DNA of 64,000 nt, taken from positions 1 to 64,000 of the forward strand of contig JANSLP010000054.1 in NCBI GenBank assembly GCA_029298735.1, given 5' to 3'. Below are positions 45,517 to 55,001 of this stretch, one piece after another. The notes under the pieces are model-generated. The model saw nothing but the letters and a program-made list of their open reading frames with translations. It was not told where the DNA came from and did not search any database. Positions within the stretch are counted from its first letter, which is position 1; each line of letters begins with the position of its first letter. This DNA comes from Ophiostoma sp. CBS 140.51. Lineage: Eukaryota > Ascomycota > Sordariomycetes > Ophiostomatales > Ophiostomataceae. The translations under genes were made by a program, and so were the position numbers.

Positions 45517-46572
45517 TTACAGGCGGCCCGTCCGCGAGGCAATCACCTTGGCCATCGACCCACTGCCCCGGCTGCTAAACACGCCCATGATGCCGAATCC
45601 GACATAGAAGAGCGCCAGAGGGTACGCCACCAGTGCGCGCATCCCCCGCATGCGGCCCACGGCACAAAACATGCCCGACGCACTGTACGTGCACCAGCAA
45701 ATGGCGGCCGTCGTGAGGACGATGCCCAGCGGGGTGTCCATGGGCATCATGATGCCAATGAGGGAGGTGGCCACAAGGGGAAGCAGGCAGTATCCCAGCA
45801 CACTGGCCGAGCGCACAAACGTGAGGGTGCTGGAGAGCTGGCTCAGGGAGCCGCTGCGGCCGTGCTTGCCCGTGGGGCCATTCTTGGAGGGCGAGGCCGA
45901 AGAAATGTTGCCGCTGACGCCCGACGAAGAGCCGGCCGCAGTGTCGCCAGGGTAGCCCGGAGCCGGTGACTGCGCGTAGGATGGGCCCAGACCGCTGCCA
46001 CCAGCACTGCCGGGCTGGTTGTCCGGCGACATGAGCGACAGGATGACGTGCAGCGAGATGGAGCCCAGCAGGGCCAGGCCGTAAATGTAGCCAAAGTGGA
46101 CTTTGCCGGAGAAGAGCAAAAAGGTGCCGAACAACAAGAAGAAGATGATGGGCCCGGCTAGATCGTAGTCGTCCATTAGGTGCTGATCAATCCGCTGAAA
46201 GGGGTTGAGCACAGCCAGCGTCTTGGCCTGGATGTGTCTGAAATTGACGCCCAACTCTTCGAGGAGTGGCGGCTCGCCGTCGTACCCTTCCGTCGAAAAG
46301 GCAGCCAGCCAGCCCGTGCGCAGGCCGCCCTGTTCGCCCATGCGACCAGAGACGCCGCCAGGACCGCCCACGCCGGGGACACCGCCGCTGCCTATTGCGC
46401 CGCCATAGGCCGAGGCGACTCCACCCGAGCCACCATAGCCGTAGGCGCCGCCGTGGCCGGTTGTGGGTTGGCCGGGGACGCCTGGTGAGTAGGAGGACGG
46501 GTAGAACTGGAGGTTTTGTGCAGACGAGGGGCCGTAGGCAGGGTTGCCGCCGCCGTAGCCATATTGTGCCAT
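45517..46572 (-). CDS. Yip1-family Golgi membrane protein
   Basis: One exon, 351 residues. Yip1 proteins sit in ER-Golgi membranes, bind Rab GTPases (Ypt1, Ypt31 in yeast) and help vesicle budding and fusion. Residues 1-85 are a cytosolic Gly/Tyr/Pro-rich tail; 98-135 is the conserved pre-membrane segment (PPLLEELGVNFRHIQAKTLAVLNP); DDYDLAGPIIFFLLFGTFLL (134-153) and GYIYGLALLGSISLHVIL (161-178) are the first two membrane helices with the family DLxGP and YG motifs. Helices 3-5 lie at about 252-275, 282-304 and 312-332. A loop of about 65 residues rich in Ser, Gly and Pro (183-245) separates helices 2 and 3; this is long for the family. The ATG at 46572 is the first in frame; the frame is open further upstream only from GTG. 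It diverges from Pam16. Confidence 0.93.
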   Translation of the reverse strand: MAQYGYGGGNPAYGPSSAQNLQFYPSSYSPGVPGQPTTGHGGAYGYGGSGGVASAYGGAIGSGGVPGVGGPGGVSGRMGEQGGLRTGWLAAFSTEGYDGEPPLLEELGVNFRHIQAKTLAVLNPFQRIDQHLMDDYDLAGPIIFFLLFGTFLLFSGKVHFGYIYGLALLGSISLHVILSLMSPDNQPGSAGGSGLGPSYAQSPAPGYPGDTAAGSSSGVSGNISSASPSKNGPTGKHGRSGSLSQLSSTLTFVRSASVLGYCLLPLVATSLIGIMMPMDTPLGIVLTTAAICWCTYSASGMFCAVGRMRGMRALVAYPLALFYVGFGIMGVFSSRGSGSMAKVIASRTGRL

Positions 46573-47663
46573 GGCTGTGTGGGGGGGGCGAAAGAAGAGC
46601 GATGAGGTAGAGGGAGGAGTGTCGTCGAAAGACGGGCGTGGAATGAAGATCGCGTGCGCCTCAGAAAAGGAAACGTGCGTTGGGTGCGATCGCAGGAATG
46701 TTGACCGATCTTCTGGATGAATTCGAGATGAGAAAGAAGTCGGTGTCGTAGGGATGAGGGCAGACAGAACCTTCTTCTTGTCGTCAAGCCGCTCGTTGTC
46801 TATCTGTAGACGTCGTCGTTGTTTTGTGTACGTGTCTCGTTTGGATAGTTCGTCGATGGTGGAGAAGGAGGAGGAGGACACAAGGACAGGCAGACAAGAG
46901 ACAAAGCTTCCTCTTTCCCCTTTCGATGTGGAGTTTGTGGATGATTGAGAGTGGAAAGCAATAGCTGTCCGTTTGGTAGCTTGCTTGTGGTTGCTTGCCT
47001 AGAAACGCATGTCTTTAGGGGCTTTCAGCTGCCAGCTGAGCGCTGTGTGCGACGTATTACAGCGCAATGAGTGGCATATGTGGCTAAACTGTGTGGCGTC
47101 TTAAAACTGCCAAATAGGGGTAAGCGCAAAGACAGTACAAAGTACTCCCATACAGCAGTCGGCACACTGTTAATCCGGCTTTTTGTCGTTGTGTCGCCCA
47201 AAGGCCCCAGCAGGCTTAGCGCAGGCTGCCAGCACTAACAGGGATAGACCACCTGCCATCGGAGACCCTCGGCCTTGCACTGGCAGAATGGCAGAGAAGG
47301 TTTACAGGTGTGGGGCGAACAATTGGAGAGAATTTTCGGGCAAGAACAGTCGTTGGTTGGGGCAGGCGCAACCCGTCACCAGAATTCGCCGGTGCAGAAA
47401 AAAAAGTTGTCAATCCCGCGCGCCGACGACCATCGTTCGACTTCTTCTTCTCTTTCTCCTGTTTGCGCAACCCCACGACCACGACGCGACCACGACGTAA
47501 ACCACAACGCCAGGGACGACGACACTCTTTTTCTACAGACTCCTCGCCAATTTGCAAACCCTGCCACTCTTTTCCCCCGCGACGATCACGAGTTGCGAAA
47601 GTTGAAACCTCGAGCGCCATTTCTCCGAATCCCTTCCGAACTTGACAGCCGAAAACAGTCACA
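46573..47663. other. Divergent promoter between Yip1 and Pam16 genes
   Basis: About 1.1 kb with both starts facing outward. The 250 bases before Pam16 are C-rich with CACGACCACGACG-like repeats (47480-47500). No separate gene is seen; open frames crossing it start at non-ATG codons. Confidence 0.6.
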
Positions 47664-48162
47664 ATGGTAGGACGCCTCACAACTCTCTACCAACATCACA
47701 CCCACTAACTTTGTCCAGGCCCACCGCCTCATTACCCAGGTGATCTTTATCGGCTCCCGCGTCCTCGGCCGCGCCTTTACCGAAGCCTACAAACAGGCCA
47801 ACGCCTCTTCTCAATATGCCCGCGCCCAGGCGAAAGCCGGCGGTGCCGCCGGCGCCTCTGGTCGCGCCAACCTGTCGTCCGGCATGACTTTGGACGAGGC
47901 CGTCCAGATTCTGAATGTGGCCAAACCGCCCGCGGGCTCGAGCCAGGCCGCCAAGGAGTACAACATGGAGGAGGTCATGGACCGGTTCAAGCGGCTGTTT
48001 GACGCCAACGACCCGCAAAAGGGCGGCAGTTTCTACCTGCAGAGCAAGATTCTGCGGGCGCGCGAGCGGATTGAGGCGGAGGTGGGCCCTGTGCTGGAGA
48101 AGGCGGCGCAGGAGGCCGAGGTGGAGGCCGGGTTCAAGCCCAAGATGTACAAGGACCGGTGA
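47664..48162 (+). CDS. PAM16: Pam16/Tim16, J-like subunit of the mitochondrial import motor
   Basis: Two exons encode 148 residues; the first coding exon is only the ATG (47664-47666). The 52-base intron (47667-47718) starts GTAGGA, contains CACTAACTTTG with a perfect CTAAC branch site and ends CCAG, joining ATG to GCC CAC CGC. The product reads MAHRLITQVIFIGSRVLGRA, the hydrophobic start typical of Tim16, then an Ala/Gly-rich linker (30-55) and the J-like domain from about 57 (MTLDEAVQILNV ... NMEEVMDRFKRLFDANDPQKGGSFYLQSKI). The HPD triplet of true J proteins is missing, as expected: Pam16 pairs with Pam18 at the matrix face of the TIM23 channel and holds back its stimulation of mitochondrial Hsp70. 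Length fits the family (about 130-150). Confidence 0.95.
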
Positions 48163-49034
48163 AGCGGAGATCGGAGCCGGCAGCAGCCGACGACAGTCTA
48201 GGTGATACCAGTCGCCTGAACTGGTGACGACCTCTGACACGACTCACCGACGACCAACACACGCGACCACTCCATATGGCGACACACGGCCGGGAACGCA
48301 AACGAACGAAAATCCTCACTCGACTCTTTTTGACTTTTATCATTTGGCATAGCTTTGGCGTTTTGGGATTTGCTTTTATTTCCCACTTACTCTTCTTCAA
48401 AAACTGGTCAAGGATCAACCTTTTTTCCAGCTTCTCACATATACTCCTATATTACCATACATACATATTGATTACTGAAAAAGGATGGAAGTGTGAGGCA
48501 GAACGAAGACGAAAAGATGAGGGGAAACATGTACGACTACGAAAACGAGTCATTTTGTATCACAACTTTGAAGCATTCTTGGGAAAGGCAGCATAAAATA
48601 GACACAAAAATTGAAAAGCATAGAAGTACAATAAAATGTCTTCATTATATGTACATGGCCATCGCCATCCGTAATAGCCTGTCATGCCTCTTTTCGGTGT
48701 TCTCCAACGCCGATCAAGCAGTGACCAGGATTGGACGAGTACGAACCACACAAAAAGGGCGGATGAACCAGGGTCCAGCGATGAAAATGTGAGGATAGTG
48801 AGATTCTAAAGCAGACTAGCTGGCATAAATTGTTGTTATGAATATGTGGTGTGTTTTCTGGAATAACAATTGTAAGTCTTCGTTGAATTAAGTATTTATT
48901 TTGTGCCCTGTGCTTCTATGGTATAAGGCTACTCTAAGTAAAGTGATAATAGAAATGGAAAAGAAGAAGAAAGAAATATAATGAATGTCAGGCGACATAT
49001 GCTTTTTCATAAACGCCCAGAATGAAAGGGCTCA
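48163..49034. other. Shared 3' region of Pam16 and the Mid2-like gene
   Basis: About 870 bases between convergent genes, AT-rich from 48300 to 49000, with no gene recognised. Confidence 0.65.
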
Positions 49035-51539
49035 TTAAAGAGCCCGGCCGTAACCAATACTGCCAAAGTTGAATCGGTTGCGCCGTGAACTGGTCCCAGT
49101 TTGTGTGTTGTCTGAGCCTCCACTGCTATCTTGTCGGTCATCAGACGGCCGTGACGGCATGATATCGGTGCTGCGGTTGCTCCGGGCACTGCGCTGGCTT
49201 CTATCTCGACTGCTGGCGCCGCCACCACCATTGTTGTTGTTGCCATCATCACCATAAAAACCGTAAGCACTGCCCCATTGTTGACCAGCACCAAGGACGG
49301 CCGAACTAGGCACACCCGAGGCTCGTCTTGTGCTCAGGCCACTGGGCGGCAGCTGCGGCGGTTGTGGTAGTGGGAGAGATGGCGGCGGCTGTAGTCCCCC
49401 GGGATGAAAACTTTGCAGGCTCTGCATGCTTTGTAGTCCTTGCGCACTCTGGAGACGCTCTCGCTCCTCCTCCTGCCGCACATACCGCTGGTACTGCAGG
49501 TACTGCTGCTGCGTCTCGGGCGTCACGCTGCCGCCAAACTCGCTGGCCGTGCTCCAGGCGGTTGGGTCATAGGCAGCCGGTTCGTGGTTGTCACCGTTGC
49601 TCTCGTCTGTCTCGGCGACGGTGTTGGCTCTTGTGTTTGTGGCCGTCCCCGTATCTTCCATAAACATACTGACGGCCGGTCCCAGGTGACCTGGTGGCAT
49701 AGGCCATTGTCTCTGGAGGGCGCGGGATGACGACGACCCGGCAACATTGGGACTTCGCGACAGGCGGGCCGGCTGGATGACGATGCGGATTTCATTGGAG
49801 CCGGTCTGCCCGCTGGAGGTGGGGGAGATTTCGCTGTCGTTGGCGGGACCGGCGACGTTGGCTCCTCCAATTTTGCCCACATTGTGGATGTTGAGGGCAT
49901 TGTATGCATTGGTATCGTCCAGGTTGTTGGCAATAATGTCGGGGCCAATCTGAGGACTCTCTGCCATCGCGGCTTGTTCTTGTGCCTGCCTCTCTCGTCG
50001 TGGATCTGCATACGATGCTGTTGCGGAGACGCCCATGGGGGGTGTTGGTGTGCGGTGTGGGCCTTCACTGCTACTGATAAACATAGAGGCGGACCGTCCA
50101 CTGGGTGGTGTCACATAATTATTGCGGCCGGCCGCAGCTGCCAGACCGGCCGTTTTCCGTTTCATCAACCATTTTCGTAGCAGCACGACAGCGGCGACCA
50201 GCAGCAAAACAAATCCCACAGCACCAAGTACGATACCGGCGATCTGGTTCGAGTTGAGGCCAAAAGGGCTGCCGCCAATGGGAAAGGGTGTTGAAGTTGC
50301 TGTCGTCGTGGGCGTGACAGTTGTCGGAGGTCCAGCAGTGGTTGTTGTTTGCTCGTTGGCCGTCGTTGAGGAGGGGGATGTTGGTAAGGAGGATGTAAGT
50401 TGAGCTGTCGTAGTGGTAGAAATCGGCAGTGTCGATGCGGAAGTAATGCTCGACACTGTAAGAGGAATTGACGTAATTATCGTCGGCTCTGTAGTCGCAG
50501 TAGTTTCCGGTGGTGGAATGGTGCTGCTCAATATACTGGCACCGCCGCTGGATGTCGAGAAGGTAGAAAAGGGAGGAGAGAATGTCGGTGTTGTTTCGGC
50601 TGTCGTCCCTGACGGAAGGGATGCTATTATTGAAGAAGATTCAAAGAAAGAGGATACAAAAGAGGAAATAAAGGTGGGAGATGCGGTCGGCGGTATGCTC
50701 GCTGTTGGTGAGGTCGTAAATATAGTCGTCGTTGTAAAGACGGTTGTCGTTGCGCTCGGCGCGACTGTGATTGTAATAAAGGTCGTATCGGTAATGGTAT
50801 TTGTGATTGTTGTCGTTGATATGGGAGGTGCAGTAATGGTCACACCGACCGTTGTTGTCTGTGTGGTAAATACGGTAGATGATGTTGTAAATACCGGAGC
50901 TGAAGCCGGAGCAGTTCGCCCATCAACCTGTCGTCGTTGATTTGGACCGCCCACAAATGAAGTCACCGTCACCGTGTTGGTTTGTGTGAGTTGTCCTGGG
51001 TCGACTACCGTAATCGTGCTTGTGACTGTTGTCACGATTACGGACGTCAATGTCGCTATGAGCGCACTGGACTGGATTGCTGCTGTAATTGTTTCTGTTA
51101 TTGTGGCCGTCCTTGTTGCCGATACTGTTGCTGTTGCAGTCGGCCCCGCTCCCTCAATTGGACAACAGGTGCCGCTGCCTCCATCAGCTGCCAGACAACA
51201 CCGAAACCCCGGTGCACAGCAGTTGAACCCGCCAGCTGAGTCTGGGCAACATGTCGAGCAGCCGGGACAGACGGGGCTCTGGCCGTTGACATTCGATGCG
51301 GAACAAACGACTTGTATTGTGGTCGAGCACTGGACATTGTCATCACGGGCTCGTAAGAGGGGTGGGAGTTGATGTTGTCGGCGTGGAACAGTTCGCAGTT
51401 GCGCCTTTGTATGGTCAGGTTGTGATAATGATTCTGGCAAAGCTTCGGCTGCCTCTCGTGTCGGTGGTATTAACGGGGCGGCATGCACAACAGACAATCC
51501 GGCAAGGAAGAGGGTTGCGAAGCCCCGTGGTAGTAGCAT
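49035..51539 (-). CDS. Mid2/WSC-like single-pass cell-surface sensor
   Basis: One exon, 834 residues. Residues 1-20 are a signal peptide (FATLFLAGLSVVHA then APL). A cysteine-rich module at 71-126 carries twelve Cys, including four CC pairs (positions 97, 107, 114, 125). Residues 130-425 are a Ser/Thr/Pro-rich stalk, surely heavily O-mannosylated, with many TTT and ITxT repeats. One membrane helix lies at 433-455 (IAGIVLGAVGFVLLLVAAVVLL), followed by a basic stop-transfer RKWLMKRK. The cytosolic tail of about 375 residues is rich in Ser, Gln, Arg and Gly. This layout matches fungal wall-integrity sensors that signal to Rho1 and the Pkc1 pathway, though the Cys pattern is not that of a classical WSC domain. 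It could also be an adhesin-like protein. No GPI signal is present. The ATG at 51539 begins the signal peptide directly. Confidence 0.85.
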   Translation of the reverse strand: MLLPRGFATLFLAGLSVVHAAPLIPPTREAAEALPESLSQPDHTKAQLRTVPRRQHQLPPLLRARDDNVQCSTTIQVVCSASNVNGQSPVCPGCSTCCPDSAGGFNCCAPGFRCCLAADGGSGTCCPIEGAGPTATATVSATRTATITETITAAIQSSALIATLTSVIVTTVTSTITVVDPGQLTQTNTVTVTSFVGGPNQRRQVDGRTAPASAPVFTTSSTVFTTQTTTVGVTITAPPISTTTITNTITDTTFITITVAPSATTTVFTTTTIFTTSPTASIPPTASPTFISSFVSSFFESSSIIASLPSGTTAETTPTFSPPFSTFSTSSGGASILSSTIPPPETTATTEPTIITSIPLTVSSITSASTLPISTTTTAQLTSSLPTSPSSTTANEQTTTTAGPPTTVTPTTTATSTPFPIGGSPFGLNSNQIAGIVLGAVGFVLLLVAAVVLLRKWLMKRKTAGLAAAAGRNNYVTPPSGRSASMFISSSEGPHRTPTPPMGVSATASYADPRRERQAQEQAAMAESPQIGPDIIANNLDDTNAYNALNIHNVGKIGGANVAGPANDSEISPTSSGQTGSNEIRIVIQPARLSRSPNVAGSSSSRALQRQWPMPPGHLGPAVSMFMEDTGTATNTRANTVAETDESNGDNHEPAAYDPTAWSTASEFGGSVTPETQQQYLQYQRYVRQEEERERLQSAQGLQSMQSLQSFHPGGLQPPPSLPLPQPPQLPPSGLSTRRASGVPSSAVLGAGQQWGSAYGFYGDDGNNNNGGGGASSRDRSQRSARSNRSTDIMPSRPSDDRQDSSGGSDNTQTGTSSRRNRFNFGSIGYGRAL

Positions 51540-53959
51540 TGTCGTTCTCTTGTTGTCATCCTGTCGTGGTTGTGAGCAGATGAGAGTTGTGGAGGTAAAT
51601 GTTATGAAAAAGCCATGGTAAATATTTTGGTTGGTCGAAGTTGAAGTCTAAATGCAAGTAGATTCTGCAGGTGGAAAATTGAAAGAAAAAGAAAAAATAG
51701 AAAAGTAAAAAGAAGGAAGAAAGAACAGATGGCCGAGAATGGAAGAGAAAAAGAAGAGTTGGAAGGTCAGAAAGAACCAAGCACAGACAAGATCGATCGA
51801 CTGTCAGGAGACCGGATGAAGTGAATAGCTGTAAAAGGAGAGATGGAAGGAGGGAGAGGGGAGATCGAACGAAAGAAAGAGAAGAGAAGGAAAAGAAGGT
51901 CGAGAGAGTGGCATCTGAGAGGACGACCATAATCTTGGGACGGATAACACGATCAAAGGCCGGCTGCTACCATAAAAAGACCAAGTTGTAAAAAGGAACT
52001 ACAGAAGAAGGAATACAAAGCTTCCGTGACATTGCCAAGACTGTCGACCATCGGACTGACGACAAAGGGCTGAGGGTGTGTACGCCGCACCACACTTACA
52101 TGCAGGCTCATGTCAGTAATCTACGGAGGTGTGGGTGGTGGTGAGAGGCACGTACAAGGGAGGAAGGGACGAAGGGACGAAGGATTTTTCTGCACTCTAC
52201 GGACGGACATTTGCGTTCCCTTCGAGGAAGGTGATTTTGAGAAGGGGCCTTGAAGACAACAAGCAAGCTTGGAGAATTACAAAATACCACCAAGAGATGA
52301 CGGAGGCCTTCTCTTCTTTCCGAGTGGGAATAGGCACTTGTGAAAGAAGGAAAGAGGAGATAAATCAAAAGACAGCAAATTTTACAAACTCAGAGAGGAA
52401 AATAGCATGACGGCGTCGAGTCTAGACCCGCACGAAGGCTTACCCTGGGCACCATCTACGGAAAGAGTTGCTCCAGGTTGGGGCAAAAGACATAGTAATA
52501 ATTTTGTCTACTGAGAACCTGTGTGAGATCAAGTCCGTAAGGGGTTGTCAAAACCGCGTGCTGGGAGCCATACACCAGTCAACCTTGGGTCCGATTGTTC
52601 GGCAGCGGCATCCGGAGACAGACGATGGAGTGACAGAAGCCAGTAAAAAGTGATAGGTGACGAAAGAAGAAAAGAAAGAAGGGTGGGTTGAGGTAAGGAA
52701 GCATCATCGGCAGGGCTTCTGGAAGTTGACGACCCACTGTCTGTGGTTCCTGAGCTCAGAAATGTCAATGCTGAAGAGTTCAAAAATGGTTCGTGTGGAT
52801 ATACCCGCAGAATGGAAGCATGCATGGAAACCGGGATTGTCACGAAAGAGATAGATGGGGGAGGGAACGAACAAAAGTGGAAGCTGCATGGCCCGCCTTA
52901 TTGAAAGTGCTTAACATGGTACAAAGATGACGAATGAACGCCTGGATTACCGGGCGTCAGTGTGTGGGATAAACCGAGCGGAAGGAAGAGGGTAATTATT
53001 TTACGGTAATTATTTTACGACAAGGCCACTTCAAATACGACAAGCTTTTCGGGTACAAAGTCAAGAAAGCATCACAGTTTTGATTGAGCTCTGTACCTGA
53101 TGCAGTTCGTCATAAGGACACCATACTCACATAGGTGTATGCATGACGGACTGCACGCATCGGTCTGCCGATGCTGGTGTTCGCCTTGTCATTGTTGGTT
53201 CTCGTCACAACTCCCCCTTGACCTCTCTTTCTGTGACCCTGTCCTCGGTCTGTGGGTTTTCGTGCTGCGACAGGGACACTGGCGATCCAAAGAATGGACG
53301 AGGGTGAGGGTGGCAGAGGGGCGATGAAAAGGTTGCCACCGGCGGATCCGCAAAGACAGGACAGGACAAGACGAGACGAGGATCTATGGAGGAGAAGAAG
53401 AAGAAAAAATGCGTGGGTAGAGAAGAACTTGCGTTGCGGCAATGGTGACAAACCTTGGGTCATCGGGGCGATCAAGATGGCATCTATTATGCGGGCGAGC
53501 TGGATGCCGATAGGGCAGGGGTTCTTCTTGTCTGAGAACAGACAATTGTATCCCACGCTTGGGCTGTCATTTTAAATTCACAATGAGATGAGTTTGACTT
53601 CTTGTAATTTGCGCTAATAAAACTCTAAATATGTTGTATAGATCTTTCTTTTCTTTTTTTGTCAGAAAATTGCTCTTTCAAAAACAGGGCACAACGTACG
53701 AAAAGAAGCATTGGACGTCCTAAGATCTAATTGACAGATCGTGGCCCTGACCAGGGTTGCATTCTATCCCGCGCGCACGTTTGACATCCCGGAACCGCTG
53801 AAGGACGTCAGGTACGAGATACAGGGTTCGTCATTGCCTGCCTTTTGGCGGGCCCCTTCGACGACGTAACTCTACTTATGATATTCTCTTTTCCTATTTT
53901 CTCGGCATCTCCACCACCGTGATCTGATCAATTCTTCGGTTTGCCCTGTAAAATAAAGG
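51540..53959. other. Intergenic region upstream of the sensor gene
   Basis: About 2.4 kb. The part next to 51540 is A/G-rich to about 51930, fitting a promoter for the leftward sensor gene. No protein gene is seen in the rest. A 14-base unit is repeated twice at 52991-53018. Confidence 0.6.
52991..53018. repeat. 14-base tandem duplication
   Basis: Two exact adjacent copies of GGTAATTATTTTAC in non-coding DNA. Confidence 0.9.
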
Positions 53960-54031
53960 GGGGCTATGGTTTAGTGGCTAGAATACTTCGTTGTGGCCGA
54001 AGAGACCCGTGTTCGATTCACGGTAGCCCCA
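53960..54031 (+). tRNA. tRNA-His (anticodon GTG)
   Basis: A 72-base intronless tRNA. The acceptor GGGGCTA pairs fully with TAGCCCC, the D-arm is GTTT-AGTGGCTA-GAAT, the anticodon stem CTTCG/CGAAG encloses TTGTGGC with anticodon GTG, and the T-arm is CCGTG-TTCGATT-CACGG. The discriminator is A. The base before the gene is also G; eukaryotic tRNA-His receives its extra 5' G after transcription, so the encoded one need not be used. A TTTT stop lies shortly downstream. Confidence 0.96.
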
Positions 54032-55001
54032 AGGGTTATATTTTGGTGAAGGAGTTTCGATTCCGTGACCTCTATTTTTTGCGATTTGCATTTTTGGCAA
54101 CCGCTGCCAAACCCCATTATTTTCAGTCTTATAATTATTATTTTGCGGTTGGTGCAATGCGTACTGGATACGTGATGCGTCCATGGTTCTAACTATCGCC
54201 AACACACATCGACCAGGTTCGGATTGGCCAGGGTGGTGGACGACGGAAAAGACATAAATAAAGAAGACGCTCGTGATCTCTCTTTAGCCAGCGGCCGGAG
54301 TAATGCAGACAAGCCAGTCAACAACCCTTCAAGCATAGAATGTCCTGGTTGTCAACCCACTTCTGTTTTACGTAGAAAACCAGACTTATTATCGACCCGG
54401 TGTCATCGATATTGATCGACTATTCTGTGCCTCTGAAGCCAAGGCGAAAAGACAGTTTAAGAAATAAAGGAAGTGGGACGACCGAGTTTAAAGCATGTTG
54501 TCCGAAAGAAAGTAAACCTGGTCGCGTGTTGATTGGCATCGGTTGTCAAATAGACAACACGGCTCGGAGGATAGAATAGGAGGGAAAGATACAGAATAAA
54601 ATGGAATAGAGTCAAAACAACAAAGTGAATTGACGGCAACGAAAGCAAACCATCTGGTGTTAAAGTTTAATTTTTGAGAGCCGACAGATGCTTAATTCTA
54701 GTAAACATATCCACTATCCAAGCTTCGTTCTTCATCCTAGGAAGAGGCTTGTCGAGTACAAACGCTGACGACAAGATTATCTTTTCATTTTTGTTTGTAA
54801 ACCGATTCGTGTATTCATCTCCTCGCCCGCTCGATCCATCTATGTATATCTCCCTGGTATCATTTGTATGTATATGTACGCACCCCGTAACTCGTAACTG
54901 CCGTGTCTCGTCTCGTCAGGTATCAAATACCAAAGTAAAGCAAAGCAAAACAAAGAACCTGAACGCCAAAATAAATCAAATAAGAAATAGAAAAAGAGGG
55001 G
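54032..55001. other. Intergenic region between tRNA-His and the receptor gene
   Basis: About 970 bases, moderately AT-rich, with no gene seen. TTTT at 54041-54044 is the likely RNA polymerase III stop of tRNA-His. The right end is the 3' flank of the receptor gene. Confidence 0.6.
54041..54044 (+). terminator. RNA polymerase III terminator of tRNA-His
   Basis: First run of four T after the tRNA, ten bases downstream of its 3' end. Confidence 0.6.

Noticed and set aside
53926..53940. tRNA B-box-like word GATCAATTC just before tRNA-His
   Set aside because: No stem pairing around it; the true tRNA starts at 53960.
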